A stretch of 64,000 bases of DNA from Cyclobacteriaceae bacterium (lineage in GTDB: Bacteria; Bacteroidota; Bacteroidia; Cytophagales; Cyclobacteriaceae). Below the pieces are notes generated by a model, which worked only from the letters and a program-made list of their open reading frames with translations, had not been told where the DNA came from and did no database searches. Position 1 is the first letter of the stretch. Every line of letters starts with the position of its first letter. This document shows, one piece after another, positions 54,485-63,562 of this stretch. The stretch is taken from assembly GCA_019694875.1 (NCBI GenBank), contig JAIBBC010000001.1:372001-436000 (forward strand), read 5' to 3'. The position numbers and the translations under genes are program-made.

Positions 54485-54512
54485 GTAGAGACGCAAGATT
54501 TTACGTTTCTAC
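54485..54512 (+). repeat. GAGACGCA-type palindromic repeat, left copy
   Basis: GTAGAGACG...ACGTTTCTAC with loop CAAGATTTT: nine pairs with one G-T pair. This is the GTAGAGACGCAAGATTTTGCGTCTCTAC repeat type known in many genomes, slightly decayed. A partial AGACGCAA follows at 54523. A related hairpin lies on the other side of the PadR-permease pair. Confidence 0.65.
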
Positions 54513-54575
54513 ATATTAAATGAGACGCAATCACAACCATTTTACATACATTTACGTAATTAATCATACTCGCTT

Positions 54576-54908
54576 ATGAAAGGAACCAACCTGGGAGAAT
54601 TTGAAGAACTGGTGCTCTTAACCATTGCTGCATTAATGAGCGAAGCTTATAGCGTTGCCATTTGCGATGAGCTTGAAAAGCAGACAGGGCGTTCGGCCAA
54701 GCTGGGCGTTGTTCACGCAGTACTGAACAGGCTTGAGGAAAAAGGTCTTGTTAAAAGTAAACTCGGTGAAGCAACCAGTACACGTGGCGGAAAGCGGAAA
54801 CGATACTATTCCGTAACAGCGGCAGGCAAATCCGCTTTGCTTAAAGCGAAAGAGGTACGCGATAATCTCTGGAATATGATCCCGGGCATGTCTTTAAAAA
54901 ATATTTGA
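54576..54908 (+). CDS. PadR-family transcriptional regulator
   Basis: 110 residues, the short PadR form: a winged helix (EELVLLTIAALMSEAYSVAI ... SAKLGVVHAVLNRLEEKGLV) with the basic wing TSTRGGKRKRYYSVT and a short C-terminal helix. It represses genes next to it in known systems. Its stop overlaps the start of the permease by one base (TGATG), so both are coupled. Confidence 0.9.
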   Translation: MKGTNLGEFEELVLLTIAALMSEAYSVAICDELEKQTGRSAKLGVVHAVLNRLEEKGLVKSKLGEATSTRGGKRKRYYSVTAAGKSALLKAKEVRDNLWNMIPGMSLKNI

Positions 54909-57541
54909 TGAAACCGAAGAGCCGCTTACATCCTCCACGGTGGGCCGAACGGTTTCTCTCCTGGTATTGCAGGCCGGAATTGCTCGAAGATTTACAGGGC
55001 GATTTAAACGAATACTTCGACCGTAATGTGAAATCGAAGGGTGTATCACGTGCCCGGTTGATCTATATCCTGGATGTGCTAAAATTTCTTCGCCTGTATA
55101 CGATTCGAAAACCTGAGTTCGTCAATCTTTTAATCAACTGGATTATGTTAGGCAGCTATGTAAAAACCTCCGGCCGCAGCATCATGCGCAACAAGTTGTT
55201 TTCGGCCATCAATATTGTAGGATTATCGGTGAGCATGGCGGTGGGCCTTCTCATGATTGCGATTATCGCTGATATTTTCTCGTACGATAAATTTCACGAG
55301 CACCACGACCGGATTTACCGGATCACCAGTCAATACCAGTGGCTGGAAAACAAGAATGACCAGGGGAATGCTTCGAATTCCATGACCGTTGGCAAAGCGA
55401 TGCAGGAAAACTTTCCGGAGGTTGAAAAGACTGCTGTTCTTCATACAGGCTTCGGTGGCGATCTTCAGTTCGGAGAAACTATCGTTTCACTAAATGGTTT
55501 GTGGGCAAACGAGTCAATGTTCGATGTGTTTTCGTTTAGCCTGCTGGAAGGCAATCCCGCAACAGCGTTAAAGCAGCCCTTTTCGATTGTATTGACAGAG
55601 ACATCTGCGCACAAGTTGTTTGGCGATGGAAATGCGCTTGGAAAAACAATTATACTTAACAAAGACCGGCAATACACCATTACGGGAATCATGAAGGACA
55701 TTCCCCCGTTCTCGCACATGAAGTTTGATCTGCTCGGTTCACTGACTACCCGTGAAATTACTAAAGAAGATGACCGGGAGTGGCAATGGGATAACGTATG
55801 GAGCACATACGTGTATGTGCTGATGCATGACGGTACTGATATGAAGACCTTTCAATCAAAATTGAATGCGTATGCACGGAAAAACGACAACCTGATACCG
55901 AATGTCAAGATTTTTCTTGGATGTCAGCCTATAACCGACATTCTGGTCGGGAACGACCTCAACAACCAGATAGGCCCAACGTTCGGAAAAATAACATTCT
56001 GGATTTTTATGGCAATCACCGCAGTGATTCTGCTTTCGGCTGCGTTTAACTACACCAATCTTTCCATCGCGCGTTCATTAAGGCGCTCACGGGAAGTAGG
56101 CGTTCGCAAAATTATCGGTGCCGTGAAGGGCCATATCATCGGGCAATTTGTAGTTGAATCCATTATCATATCACTTCTGGCACTGGTATTTGCATTCGGA
56201 TTTTTCATCCTGCTGAAACCTCACTTGCTGAGTCTGCAGGGAGAGCTCAGGGAACTTCTTGTTCTTGACATTTCCCCCTTGCTGATAAGTTACTTTATCC
56301 TTTTCGCCATTGCTGTTGGCGCGTTGGCCGGCTTTATGCCCGCACTTTTCTTTTCAAAAATAAATGCGGTTAAAGTGTTGAAAGACGTTTCGAGCATGCA
56401 GGTATTCCGGAAAATCACCATGCGGAAGGTTTTGATCGTGTTTCAATATTGCATCTCCATCATCTTTATCACTTCGATGCTGATTCTGCACAAACAATAC
56501 AAACATTACCTGGCATTTAACCTGGGCTTCACAACAGACAACATTATCAACTTAAGTCTGCAGGGAAATAAACCGGATCCGATCATGGCCGATCTGCGGG
56601 AACTTCCGGAGGTGCAAAACGTTTCGCGGTCCCGCCTCATAACCAGTACGGGCAACTATTGGGGTACGCACATGAAAACTGAAAAAGATCCAACCGATTC
56701 AGCACTCGTGTGGCATAACTTTGTTGATGAAAATTATCTTCCGCTGCACGACTTTAAATTTCTGGCCGGCAAAAACTTTGAAGCCAAATCCGATAGTGCA
56801 AAAGAAACCGAAATTATTGTCAATACAGATGTATTAAAGCGTTTCAACATCGCCAGCCAGATACCCGCTGACGCGATCGGTGAAACCGTTAAACTTGATA
56901 ATCAGAAAGTTACCATCATCGGTGTATTGAGTGACTTCACTTATGGAAAGGCTGACAGCAAAAATTCAAATGAAGTTATTTTTCGGTACAGCAGAAAAGA
57001 GGCTAGTTATCTTAACATAAGACTGCAAACGAAAAACTGGACCGAGACGCGCGCAAAAATGGAGGCTATTTGGAAAAAATATGATTCGGTACATCCGATG
57101 TATGCGAAACTGTATTCCGACCAGATCAGAGAAGGCTATGACGGACTAGAAGCATCCATCAAACTGGCAACGTTTATGGCTGCCATGGCGATATGCATTT
57201 CCTCGCTCGGATTGTTGGGTATGGTGGTATTCACAACTGAAACGCGGCTGCGTGAAGTGAGCATTCGCAAAGTGCTGGGCGCAAGTGAAGGCAAGCTTGT
57301 ATTCCTGCTCGGGCGTGGCTTCATCGTGTTGCTGGCAATAGCAACCGCTATTTCATTACCGGTCACCTATCTTTTCTTTGAAAAGATTTTGCTTGTACAG
57401 ATTGGAAATCACACATCCATTGCCCCATTCGAAATGTTTGCGGGTGTGCTCGGCATTCTTTTGTTGGCAGGCTTGCTGATCGGGTCTCAGACCTTTAAGG
57501 TTGCGCGTGCCAATCCGGCTGATGTGCTGAAGAATGAATAA
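54908..57541 (+). CDS. FtsX/MacB-type ABC permease with PadR-linked prefix domain
   Basis: 877 residues from the ATG at 54908. The first 90 residues (PPRWAERFLSWYCRPELLED ... DVLKFLRLYTI) form the permease prefix domain found in this family only with a PadR gene upstream. The rest is two MacB_PCD/FtsX halves, with RRSREVGVRKIIGA and TRLREVSIRKVLGA hallmarks and eight membrane helices. It is a sensor or export permease by family; its ATPase is not adjacent. One-base overlap with PadR. A strong hairpin terminator follows. Confidence 0.92.
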   Translation: MKPKSRLHPPRWAERFLSWYCRPELLEDLQGDLNEYFDRNVKSKGVSRARLIYILDVLKFLRLYTIRKPEFVNLLINWIMLGSYVKTSGRSIMRNKLFSAINIVGLSVSMAVGLLMIAIIADIFSYDKFHEHHDRIYRITSQYQWLENKNDQGNASNSMTVGKAMQENFPEVEKTAVLHTGFGGDLQFGETIVSLNGLWANESMFDVFSFSLLEGNPATALKQPFSIVLTETSAHKLFGDGNALGKTIILNKDRQYTITGIMKDIPPFSHMKFDLLGSLTTREITKEDDREWQWDNVWSTYVYVLMHDGTDMKTFQSKLNAYARKNDNLIPNVKIFLGCQPITDILVGNDLNNQIGPTFGKITFWIFMAITAVILLSAAFNYTNLSIARSLRRSREVGVRKIIGAVKGHIIGQFVVESIIISLLALVFAFGFFILLKPHLLSLQGELRELLVLDISPLLISYFILFAIAVGALAGFMPALFFSKINAVKVLKDVSSMQVFRKITMRKVLIVFQYCISIIFITSMLILHKQYKHYLAFNLGFTTDNIINLSLQGNKPDPIMADLRELPEVQNVSRSRLITSTGNYWGTHMKTEKDPTDSALVWHNFVDENYLPLHDFKFLAGKNFEAKSDSAKETEIIVNTDVLKRFNIASQIPADAIGETVKLDNQKVTIIGVLSDFTYGKADSKNSNEVIFRYSRKEASYLNIRLQTKNWTETRAKMEAIWKKYDSVHPMYAKLYSDQIREGYDGLEASIKLATFMAAMAICISSLGLLGMVVFTTETRLREVSIRKVLGASEGKLVFLLGRGFIVLLAIATAISLPVTYLFFEKILLVQIGNHTSIAPFEMFAGVLGILLLAGLLIGSQTFKVARANPADVLKNE

Positions 57542-57572
57542 AAATGACGTACCAGCGAGGCGATACAAAACA

Positions 57573-57609
57573 GAAGAGACGCACGATGATGCGTCTCTTC
57601 ATTTTTTTA
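57573..57609 (+). terminator. Intrinsic terminator of the PadR-permease pair, GAGACGCA type
   Basis: GAAGAGACGCA-cgatga-TGCGTCTCTTC is a perfect 11-bp stem followed by ATTTTTTTAT, beginning 32 bases after the permease stop. The stem shares AGAGACGCA with the repeat at 54485, so a repeat may serve as the terminator. Confidence 0.85.
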
Positions 57610-57626
57610 TCAGTAGAGGTTTACTG

Positions 57627-58142
57627 CTATTTCTTCTCCGCTTCAAACGAGATTGATGTTGAGTTCACGCAATAGCGTTGTCCTGTAACGGTCGGGCCGT
57701 CATCGAAAATATGCCCGAGGTGTGACCCGCACTTTCCGCATAAAATTTCTGTACGGATCATTCCATGGGAGGTATCGCGTACTTGTTTGATCTTGCCGCC
57801 TTCAATCTCCCGGTCGAAGCTTGGCCATCCGCAGTTCGAATCAAACTTCATATCGGATGTGAACAATTCGTTTCCGCAGGCAGCGCATTTGTACATTCCT
57901 TTTTCTTTGTGGATATAGAATTTTCCGGAGAACGGCCTGTCGGTTCCCTTCTCGCGAAGCACATAATACTGTTCAGGCGTAAGAATTTTCTTCCACTCTT
58001 CTTCCGTCCGGTTTATCTGAAGTTTGTTTTCCATAGTCTTGTCTTCCTTTTTAGGTGCTGCAGGTTTATCCTGGCTGTTTCCCGAACAGGCTGCCAGCAT
58101 TCCCACTACAAGCATTAATCCAATTTTACCAAAATTTCGCAT
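57627..58142 (-). CDS. msrB: Peptide methionine (R)-S-oxide reductase, lipoprotein
   Basis: 171 residues with a lipoprotein signal (IGLMLVVGMLAAC, lipidated Cys19), so it acts in the periplasm. The zinc cysteines are in CAACGNELF and CGKCGSHLGHIFDDGP; the catalytic Cys is in RYCVNSTSISF. It repairs methionine-R-sulfoxide in envelope proteins. No MsrA is next to it. The arsR gene is divergent, 157 bases away. Confidence 0.93.
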   Translation of the reverse strand: MRNFGKIGLMLVVGMLAACSGNSQDKPAAPKKEDKTMENKLQINRTEEEWKKILTPEQYYVLREKGTDRPFSGKFYIHKEKGMYKCAACGNELFTSDMKFDSNCGWPSFDREIEGGKIKQVRDTSHGMIRTEILCGKCGSHLGHIFDDGPTVTGQRYCVNSTSISFEAEKK

Positions 58143-58299
58143 AGTGATCTGTTTACATGATCAATATACGGTAAACAACCGTGGGCCGGATTTAGTTTTT
58201 CGCGATTTCCGCACGATTGTCGCCCGGCAGACGAACCGGAACTTTTGCAGCAGGTTTCACGTATGATAACCAACTGATATATTTGCATTCATCAATACA

Positions 58300-58584
58300 A
58301 TGGCTTTAACCGCTAAACAGATCGAGAAAATCTCAAAGGCCCTGGGAGATACCAACCGCCTCAAGATTTTGCAGCACATCTCCAAAAAAGGGGGCTGCGG
58401 TGCCTGTTCCGACATCCAGGAAGAAAGCGAGCTGGCACAGCCTTCCGTGAGCCACCACATCAAAGTGCTGATTGAAGCTGGCTTGATCGAGCCGGAAAAA
58501 GAAGGCCGAAACCACAAATACAACCTGAATGAGAAGGTTTTGAAGGACTATACTGCGTCTATCGGAGCCCTGAAATTCACCTGA
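58300..58584 (+). CDS. ArsR-family transcriptional regulator
   Basis: 94 residues. The winged helix is clear (KALGDTNRLKILQHIS; CSDIQEESELAQPSVSHHIK; LIEPEKEGRNHKYNLN). Two Cys in GGCGACSDIQ lie where sensor residues sit in some ArsR proteins, so redox or metal sensing is possible. It is followed by a perfect palindrome and then by the OYE and DoxX genes; regulators of this type often control such electrophile-response genes. A TATATTTG -7-like box lies at 58278-58285. Confidence 0.85.
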   Translation: MALTAKQIEKISKALGDTNRLKILQHISKKGGCGACSDIQEESELAQPSVSHHIKVLIEAGLIEPEKEGRNHKYNLNEKVLKDYTASIGALKFT

Positions 58585-58601
58585 AAAAATTTTTTATGAA
58601 A

Positions 58602-58625
58602 ATACATTGAAAAATTTCAATGTAT
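58602..58625. promoter_or_regulatory. Candidate ArsR operator
   Basis: ATACATTGAAA-aa-TTTCAATGTAT is a perfect 11-2-11 palindrome, 17 bases after arsR and 106 bases before the OYE gene. Length and AT-rich form fit ArsR-type operators. Confidence 0.6.
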
Positions 58626-58664
58626 CGATGAACTAAAAATCGGCTGCTTGCGTCTTGTTTAGTA

Positions 58665-58685
58665 TAGCCCCCTGAAAAGGGCTTT
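58665..58685 (+). terminator. Weak hairpin before the OYE gene
   Basis: AGCCC-cctgaaa-GGGCT followed by TTTATT. It could end the arsR transcript, leaving the OYE gene to its own promoter; the stem is only five pairs. Confidence 0.4.
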
Positions 58686-58730
58686 TATTGGACTGAATCA
58701 ATCGAAATATTTAAATATATAATTTAATCA

Positions 58731-59843
58731 ATGCTTGCTATGAGTTCAAAACCAGCACTTACCTCTTACCAGCTCGGCAATACCGAATTGAAAAATCGCA
58801 TCGTGATGGCGCCTATGACGCGCAGTCGCGCTTTGAATAATATTCCAAACGATTTGATGGCCGAATACTACGCGCAACGCGCTTCTGCCGGACTAATCAT
58901 CACTGAGGGCACTTCCCCTTCTCCTAACGGATTGGGCTACGCACGCATCCCGGGTATCTTTTCTGCAGGACAAGTTGCAGGCTGGAAGAAAGTTACCGAG
59001 GCTGTTCACAAAAACGATGGTAAAATTTTCGTTCAACTGATGCACACCGGGCGCGTAAGTCATTCGCTCAACCTTCCGGAAGGTGCAACTGTGTTGGCCC
59101 CATCTGCTGTTGCCTTGCCGGGACAAACCTGGACCGACCAGCAAAGCATGCAAGCATATACCCCTGCTCTCGCCATGACCTCTGAACAACTTGTCGAAGC
59201 AAAACGTGAATTTGTACAGGCCGCCAAAAATGCAATTGAAGCAGGCTTTGATGGAATTGAACTTCACGCGGCCAACGGATATTTACTCGAACAGTTTTTG
59301 TCGCCTCATACAAACCAGCGCACCGACCTTTACGGTGGCGGAGTAGAAAACCGCGCCCGGTTTGTGTTAGAAGTTGTTAAAGAAGTTAGCGATGCTATCG
59401 GAAGTGGAAAAACTGCTATCCGTCTCTCCCCGTTCGGAACCAACAACGACATCCGGAATTATCCGGGCGTTGACGTGATGTATGGTTATCTGGCCGAGGA
59501 ATTGAACAAGCTCAACATCGCCTACATTCATATCAATGATCAAAGCACCGGCAACAAGCCCGAGGTAATCAACCTCGTGAAAGAATCCATTCGCAAAAAA
59601 TTCTCAAACACCGTGATGATTTCAGGCGGCCACACCTTGATGAGTGCTGAAGAAGCGATCCGCTCCGGGGTTGCCGACCTTGTTTCATTCGGCCGGCCGT
59701 TCATTACAAATCCTGATCTGGTTAATCGTTTCCACAAAAATCTTCCGCTGAACATCAAACTGGATTCAGGCACGTTGTATTCTCCTGACGCAAAAGGATA
59801 CACCGATTACCCGGTTTTTGAAGAAGAGCTGTTAAGCGCTTAA
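58731..59843 (+). CDS. Old yellow enzyme family alkene reductase (NemA-like)
   Basis: 370 residues; an ATG at 58740 is an equal start. The flavin TIM barrel carries IVMAPMTRSRALNN, FVQLMHTGRVSHS, the substrate-binding His/Asn-like segment ELHAANGYLLEQFLSPHTNQ and VSFGRPFITNPDLV. It reduces activated C=C bonds (quinones, maleimides, nitro compounds) with NADPH. It lies downstream of arsR and its palindrome and 35 bases before the DoxX-like gene, so a three-gene electrophile-response unit is likely. Substrate unknown. Confidence 0.93.
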   Translation: MLAMSSKPALTSYQLGNTELKNRIVMAPMTRSRALNNIPNDLMAEYYAQRASAGLIITEGTSPSPNGLGYARIPGIFSAGQVAGWKKVTEAVHKNDGKIFVQLMHTGRVSHSLNLPEGATVLAPSAVALPGQTWTDQQSMQAYTPALAMTSEQLVEAKREFVQAAKNAIEAGFDGIELHAANGYLLEQFLSPHTNQRTDLYGGGVENRARFVLEVVKEVSDAIGSGKTAIRLSPFGTNNDIRNYPGVDVMYGYLAEELNKLNIAYIHINDQSTGNKPEVINLVKESIRKKFSNTVMISGGHTLMSAEEAIRSGVADLVSFGRPFITNPDLVNRFHKNLPLNIKLDSGTLYSPDAKGYTDYPVFEEELLSA

Positions 59844-59878
59844 ACAACAAAACCTCTCACCTTTTAACATTATCATTT

Positions 59879-60286
59879 ATGTCAACAAAAATTAAATCGA
59901 TATCAACAACTATTACCCGCTCATTGCTGGGACTGATCTATCTGTTCTTCGGACTGAATTTTTTCCTCCATTATTTACCGACTCCTCCTACTCAACAAGG
60001 AGCTGCCGGGAGTTTCCTGGGCGGATTGTTTCAGGCAGGATATTTCTTCCCGATGGTGAAAGGACTCGAAGTTCTTTTGGGTGGATTTCTTTTACTGAAT
60101 TTTTTAACGCCTTTGTCGCTGGTGATCCTGGCTCCGATTAGCTTAAACATTTTATTGTTTCATGCATTCCTCGCGCCTGCCAACATCTCGATAGCGGTTA
60201 TTATCGTAGCATTGCACGTTTTTCTGTTCTGGGCATACCGGAAAAATTACCGCAGTATTTTCGATCCGAATGTGCTGCTCACATAA
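59879..60286 (+). CDS. DoxX-like membrane protein
   Basis: 135 residues with four membrane helices (LLGLIYLFFGLNFFLHYL; FFPMVKGLEVLLGGFLLLNFL; PLSLVILAPISLNILLFHAFL; SIAVIIVALHVFLFWAY). The pattern RxLLGLIYLxFGLNFF and KGLEVLLGG fits the DoxX group, often found with oxidative-stress genes. It follows the OYE gene by 35 bases, so it is probably cotranscribed. Function within the group is not settled. Confidence 0.75.
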   Translation: MSTKIKSISTTITRSLLGLIYLFFGLNFFLHYLPTPPTQQGAAGSFLGGLFQAGYFFPMVKGLEVLLGGFLLLNFLTPLSLVILAPISLNILLFHAFLAPANISIAVIIVALHVFLFWAYRKNYRSIFDPNVLLT

Positions 60287-60312
60287 ATTCAAACCGAACC
60301 CCTTATAAAAAT

Positions 60313-60345
60313 GAAAAGCCCAGTCCTGACGGAGCTGAGCTTTTC
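60313..60345 (+). terminator. Terminator of the OYE-DoxX unit
   Basis: AAAAGCCCAGTCC-tgac-GGAGCTGAGCTTTT forms a stem with one mismatch (AAAAGC/GCTTTT, CAG/CTG, TCC/GGA), then TCTGCTTT. It works in either direction by appearance and lies between the DoxX gene and the opposed PRC-barrel gene. Confidence 0.65.
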
Positions 60346-60366
60346 TGCTTTATAGGATACCTGTAG

Positions 60367-60798
60367 TTAATACGGTTCTGCACCAGTATTAGGTCCCATA
60401 AAGCTCCCCCAGTAGTTATATGTCTTTTCCATCACATGCGAATTCGTTTCCGGCCAGTGATTTTTATCAAAGCCCGGAGCGTTTTCCAAAACTTCCTTTT
60501 TCTGATTCAGAATAAAGGCGTGACGGTTTGTATCAATTGTTAATGCTTTAAACGGTACGGCAAAATACTTTTCCCCGATCCCCAAGAACCCACCGAATTC
60601 AATTACCACGTATTCTACGCGGCCATCCTGAAGGTTAACCATGATTTCACGAATCTCTCCTAAATTTTCATCAAGATTATTATAAACCTTGTCGCCAATG
60701 AGGGAAGAAGAGGTGAGATACTTAACGGGCGTATTGGCATAGTGACCTTCATGAATCTTTCCCGTCATGTTATCTCTGTCCAGTGTAGAAGTTGCCAT
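60367..60798 (-). CDS. PRC-barrel domain protein
   Basis: 143 residues from the ATG at 60798 (the longer frame starts with TTG). The PRC-barrel is visible: YLTSSSLIGDKVYNNLDENL, GEIREIMVNLQDGRVEYVVI, FGGFLGIGEKYFAVPFKAL. The C-terminus (NHWPETNSHVMEKTYNYWGS) is extra. Such proteins in Bacteroidota are often stress or envelope proteins; role unknown. Confidence 0.85.
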   Translation of the reverse strand: MATSTLDRDNMTGKIHEGHYANTPVKYLTSSSLIGDKVYNNLDENLGEIREIMVNLQDGRVEYVVIEFGGFLGIGEKYFAVPFKALTIDTNRHAFILNQKKEVLENAPGFDKNHWPETNSHVMEKTYNYWGSFMGPNTGAEPY

Positions 60799-60936
60799 AG
60801 TATATCCGTTTTTAGATGAAGTTTGCAACTATCAGACCAGCGAAAAAATGCGTTTTAAAGCAAATTTGAGGGCGCAGATTCAACAAAAATGTGTGAACTG
60901 TGGGAAAAGCGTGGAAAATACTTCACATTTTTAAGG

Positions 60937-61104
60937 ATGAAGAAGAAGGAATGCCCGGCTTGCGCGATGGAGGTTGATGAAAAGAGTAGCGCTTGCCCCA
61001 TCTGCGGTTATGAGTTTACCTCCACCGGAGGCAGCCGGAAATGGATTGCGGTATTTCTGCTTGTACTGATTGCCCTTTACTTTTTTGGACGATTTATCTT
61101 CTAA
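60937..61104 (+). CDS. Small zinc-ribbon membrane protein
   Basis: 55 residues from the ATG at 60937 (a frame from 60889 adds 16 residues without support). It has a zinc ribbon, CPACAMEVDEKSSACPICG, with four Cys in two CxxC pairs, then one membrane helix (WIAVFLLVLIALYFFGRFIF) at the end. It is one base before the next gene and probably works with it. Function unknown. Confidence 0.75.
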   Translation: MKKKECPACAMEVDEKSSACPICGYEFTSTGGSRKWIAVFLLVLIALYFFGRFIF

Positions 61105-61105
61105 T

Positions 61106-61618
61106 ATGTTCGTACTGAAGCTTAAACACTGGCAAGTTTTTATTCCACTGGTCCTGGCATTTTTTGTCATGAATATTACCGTTGAAGGCAACCCGCAGCT
61201 ATCGGGCATATTGACCGCCATCGGATTATCGATTTGGTTCGGCTGGTTATTTCTGACCGGAAATTCACTCTACCAATTGCTGCCTGCCAGAATCGAAGTC
61301 AATCATACCCTATACATAATCAACAGCTTTTTATGGATAGGCGTTTACGCTATCATCATGATTATCTCGGATGGGCAGGGAATGACTTTTGAAGGTTGGA
61401 TTGCGTTGCCATTCTTTTATGTAGCGTTTGCATTTTTGCACTCCCTCACGTTCCCGGCAAAAATGTTAGTCAGTATCGAAAAGAACAGGAAAGCGACCTT
61501 CGGTGAGTATTTTGGAACGTTTTTACTGTTTTGCTTTACCCCCATTGGCATCTGGTTAATCCAGCCGCGTATCAACAGGATTGTTAACAATGAGGTAAAT
61601 GAAGAACCGGCAAATTAA
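61106..61618 (+). CDS. Four-helix membrane protein, unknown function
   Basis: 170 residues from the ATG at 61106, directly after the stop of the zinc-ribbon gene (TAATATG). Four membrane helices (VFIPLVLAFFVMNI; LTAIGLSIWFGWLFLTG; NSFLWIGVYAIIMII; FGTFLLFCFTPIGIWLI) with charged loops. I recognise no catalytic motif. The last four bases overlap the opposed glycogen synthase gene. Confidence 0.7.
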   Translation: MFVLKLKHWQVFIPLVLAFFVMNITVEGNPQLSGILTAIGLSIWFGWLFLTGNSLYQLLPARIEVNHTLYIINSFLWIGVYAIIMIISDGQGMTFEGWIALPFFYVAFAFLHSLTFPAKMLVSIEKNRKATFGEYFGTFLLFCFTPIGIWLIQPRINRIVNNEVNEEPAN

Positions 61619-63438
61619 TTCTTCAGCACAAGCTGATACGCCTCCTTATAATGTTTAATTAGATTCGACCAGTCGAAGATTGCCGAATTGTTCTCCACGT
61701 TATTCCGTTGCATGATGCGTTCCCGTCTCGACTGATTCACAAATTTGTACATCACCTCGGTAAGCTGGTTAGCCGACCAATCGAAGATCTTCTTTCCGCG
61801 TTCAATCACATGCAAGCCGTATTGATTATGTTCCGGTAAATGCCGGAGCAAATAGTCGCCAAACCCTGAAAGGTCGCTGGTAATCGACGGCACGCCGCTC
61901 GCCATACACTCGAGCGGGGTATATCCCCAGGGTTCATAGTAGCTCGGAAACACACCCAGATGACAACCACGCACAAACTGATGATATTCCATCCCGAACA
62001 ACGGACTGCTGGTGGTTATAAAATCCGGGTGGTAAACAATCTTCACCGGATCTTTCGGATTGTTGAGAAGTTTTTTTGCGTTGAGGAATGTTAAAATTTC
62101 ATCCTGCGATTCATTTACCAGGTTGTGCGTAACCACGGCCGGATTGGATTTTGTTTTCCAGGCTTGAATGGTTCTGCGGTAACGCAACTTCCAGTACTCA
62201 TCAACAAACTCGTTTAAGTTCGGAAGTTGATTGTCGGTTCGGGTAGTACTTTCATAGAATAGTTTTTTCCCGATCTGCTTTTCAATCGCATCGCACGTTT
62301 GCGAAATCTCCTGCATCATAGCCATAGCCTGCAGCACTTCCGGCTTGATGCTGTAGAAATCACGTTTAGTGACGAAAAACATCACCACCGTCAAATCCGT
62401 TTTCTCTTTTTTCAACCGCTGGTTCAGACGACTGAGGGCTTCCAGTGTTAAATCAAATCCCTTGTTTTTGTATTCATACCGGCCAGAAGTGAACAGGTAC
62501 ACCGTTTTATTCAGATCAAAAGAATACGAATGAAAGAAGTGCGACATCACGAACTCGTGAATTTCTTCCTTGTAGCGCAGATGCAGATTCTGGAATTCAT
62601 GCAACGCCTCAAACCGTTCGATGTTTAAGCCATTCGGAAGAATTACTTCGGGTTTTCGCTTCAGCAGATGCCGGCATTCACGCGCAGTAACTTCACTCAC
62701 GGTTGTCAATACATCGGCATTTTGCGCGCAGGCAAATTCAATACCCGCCTCAGCCTCCACGCCAAATTTCTTTGCTTCTTCCTTCCAGTTAAAAAAAGGC
62801 AGGTGTGCGTAAAACAACGGAGAATTGATTGCAAGATGTCGCCCCAATTGCGTTGCATGCGTAGTGAAAACAGTCTTCACCGGCATGTTTTCTTTTTTGA
62901 TATCCAGAATTGGCAGGCCGGCCATCCACTCATGAAAATGGCCAATGATGCGTTGTTCCTTTGGAGCCAGCGCAACCAGTTCATCAAAAAATAATTTCGT
63001 TAAATAACTGAAAGCAACCACCTGATCAATCAGCGCGTGTTGCGTAGGAGTTCCAATCAGATGATTTTTCCACAATAAATACTTTACCACATTCAGCGCC
63101 TTATCCTGAATGGCGTTGGGATTTAACAGTACAACCCGCGGCTTTCCCGTGATCAGCCACGTGGCATACTGAACGTCATAGCCCTTTTTTCTCAGGGCTG
63201 CTGCAGCCAATCCGAAAATATCCTGCGCATCTTCAAGCGGTTCCAGCTCGGCCTGGATATTCTTATTTATATACGGCCCGATCATGCAATAATTGCCGCC
63301 TGCATAATCCACCATACAAGGAGCTTTCGATCGTATCACCGTGTAAATTCCGCCTACCTGATTACATACCTCCCACGCAGCTTCCAAAACCAATGCGTTA
63401 GGAAATTGCTTCGCTACCTGTGCCCCCTTTTTTGACAT
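61615..63438 (-). CDS. Glycogen synthase of the GT3 (animal/fungal) family
   Basis: 607 residues. The N-terminal LVLEAAWEVCNQVGGIYTVI is the GT3 signature for UDP-glucose binding; later EWMAGLPILDIK, TTHATQLGRHLA, LPNGLNIERFEALH and the C-terminal Glu-rich loop YYEPWGYTPLECMASGVPSI follow the family. It extends alpha-1,4-glucan using UDP-glucose. The family is typical of animals and fungi and is also found in Bacteroidota. It is divergent from clpB. The substrate by family knowledge is glycogen, not starch. Confidence 0.9.
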   Translation of the reverse strand: MSKKGAQVAKQFPNALVLEAAWEVCNQVGGIYTVIRSKAPCMVDYAGGNYCMIGPYINKNIQAELEPLEDAQDIFGLAAAALRKKGYDVQYATWLITGKPRVVLLNPNAIQDKALNVVKYLLWKNHLIGTPTQHALIDQVVAFSYLTKLFFDELVALAPKEQRIIGHFHEWMAGLPILDIKKENMPVKTVFTTHATQLGRHLAINSPLFYAHLPFFNWKEEAKKFGVEAEAGIEFACAQNADVLTTVSEVTARECRHLLKRKPEVILPNGLNIERFEALHEFQNLHLRYKEEIHEFVMSHFFHSYSFDLNKTVYLFTSGRYEYKNKGFDLTLEALSRLNQRLKKEKTDLTVVMFFVTKRDFYSIKPEVLQAMAMMQEISQTCDAIEKQIGKKLFYESTTRTDNQLPNLNEFVDEYWKLRYRRTIQAWKTKSNPAVVTHNLVNESQDEILTFLNAKKLLNNPKDPVKIVYHPDFITTSSPLFGMEYHQFVRGCHLGVFPSYYEPWGYTPLECMASGVPSITSDLSGFGDYLLRHLPEHNQYGLHVIERGKKIFDWSANQLTEVMYKFVNQSRRERIMQRNNVENNSAIFDWSNLIKHYKEAYQLVLKN

Positions 63439-63562
63439 TTTATAAGCCAGAATGGCCGTTTTTACCTTCTAAATCTATCAAAATAAATGTCAAAATTTCT
63501 GATTCCACCATTTTAACCCATGTGGATTACGATTTGATGCTAATGCCGCGAGAGCAAAACAT

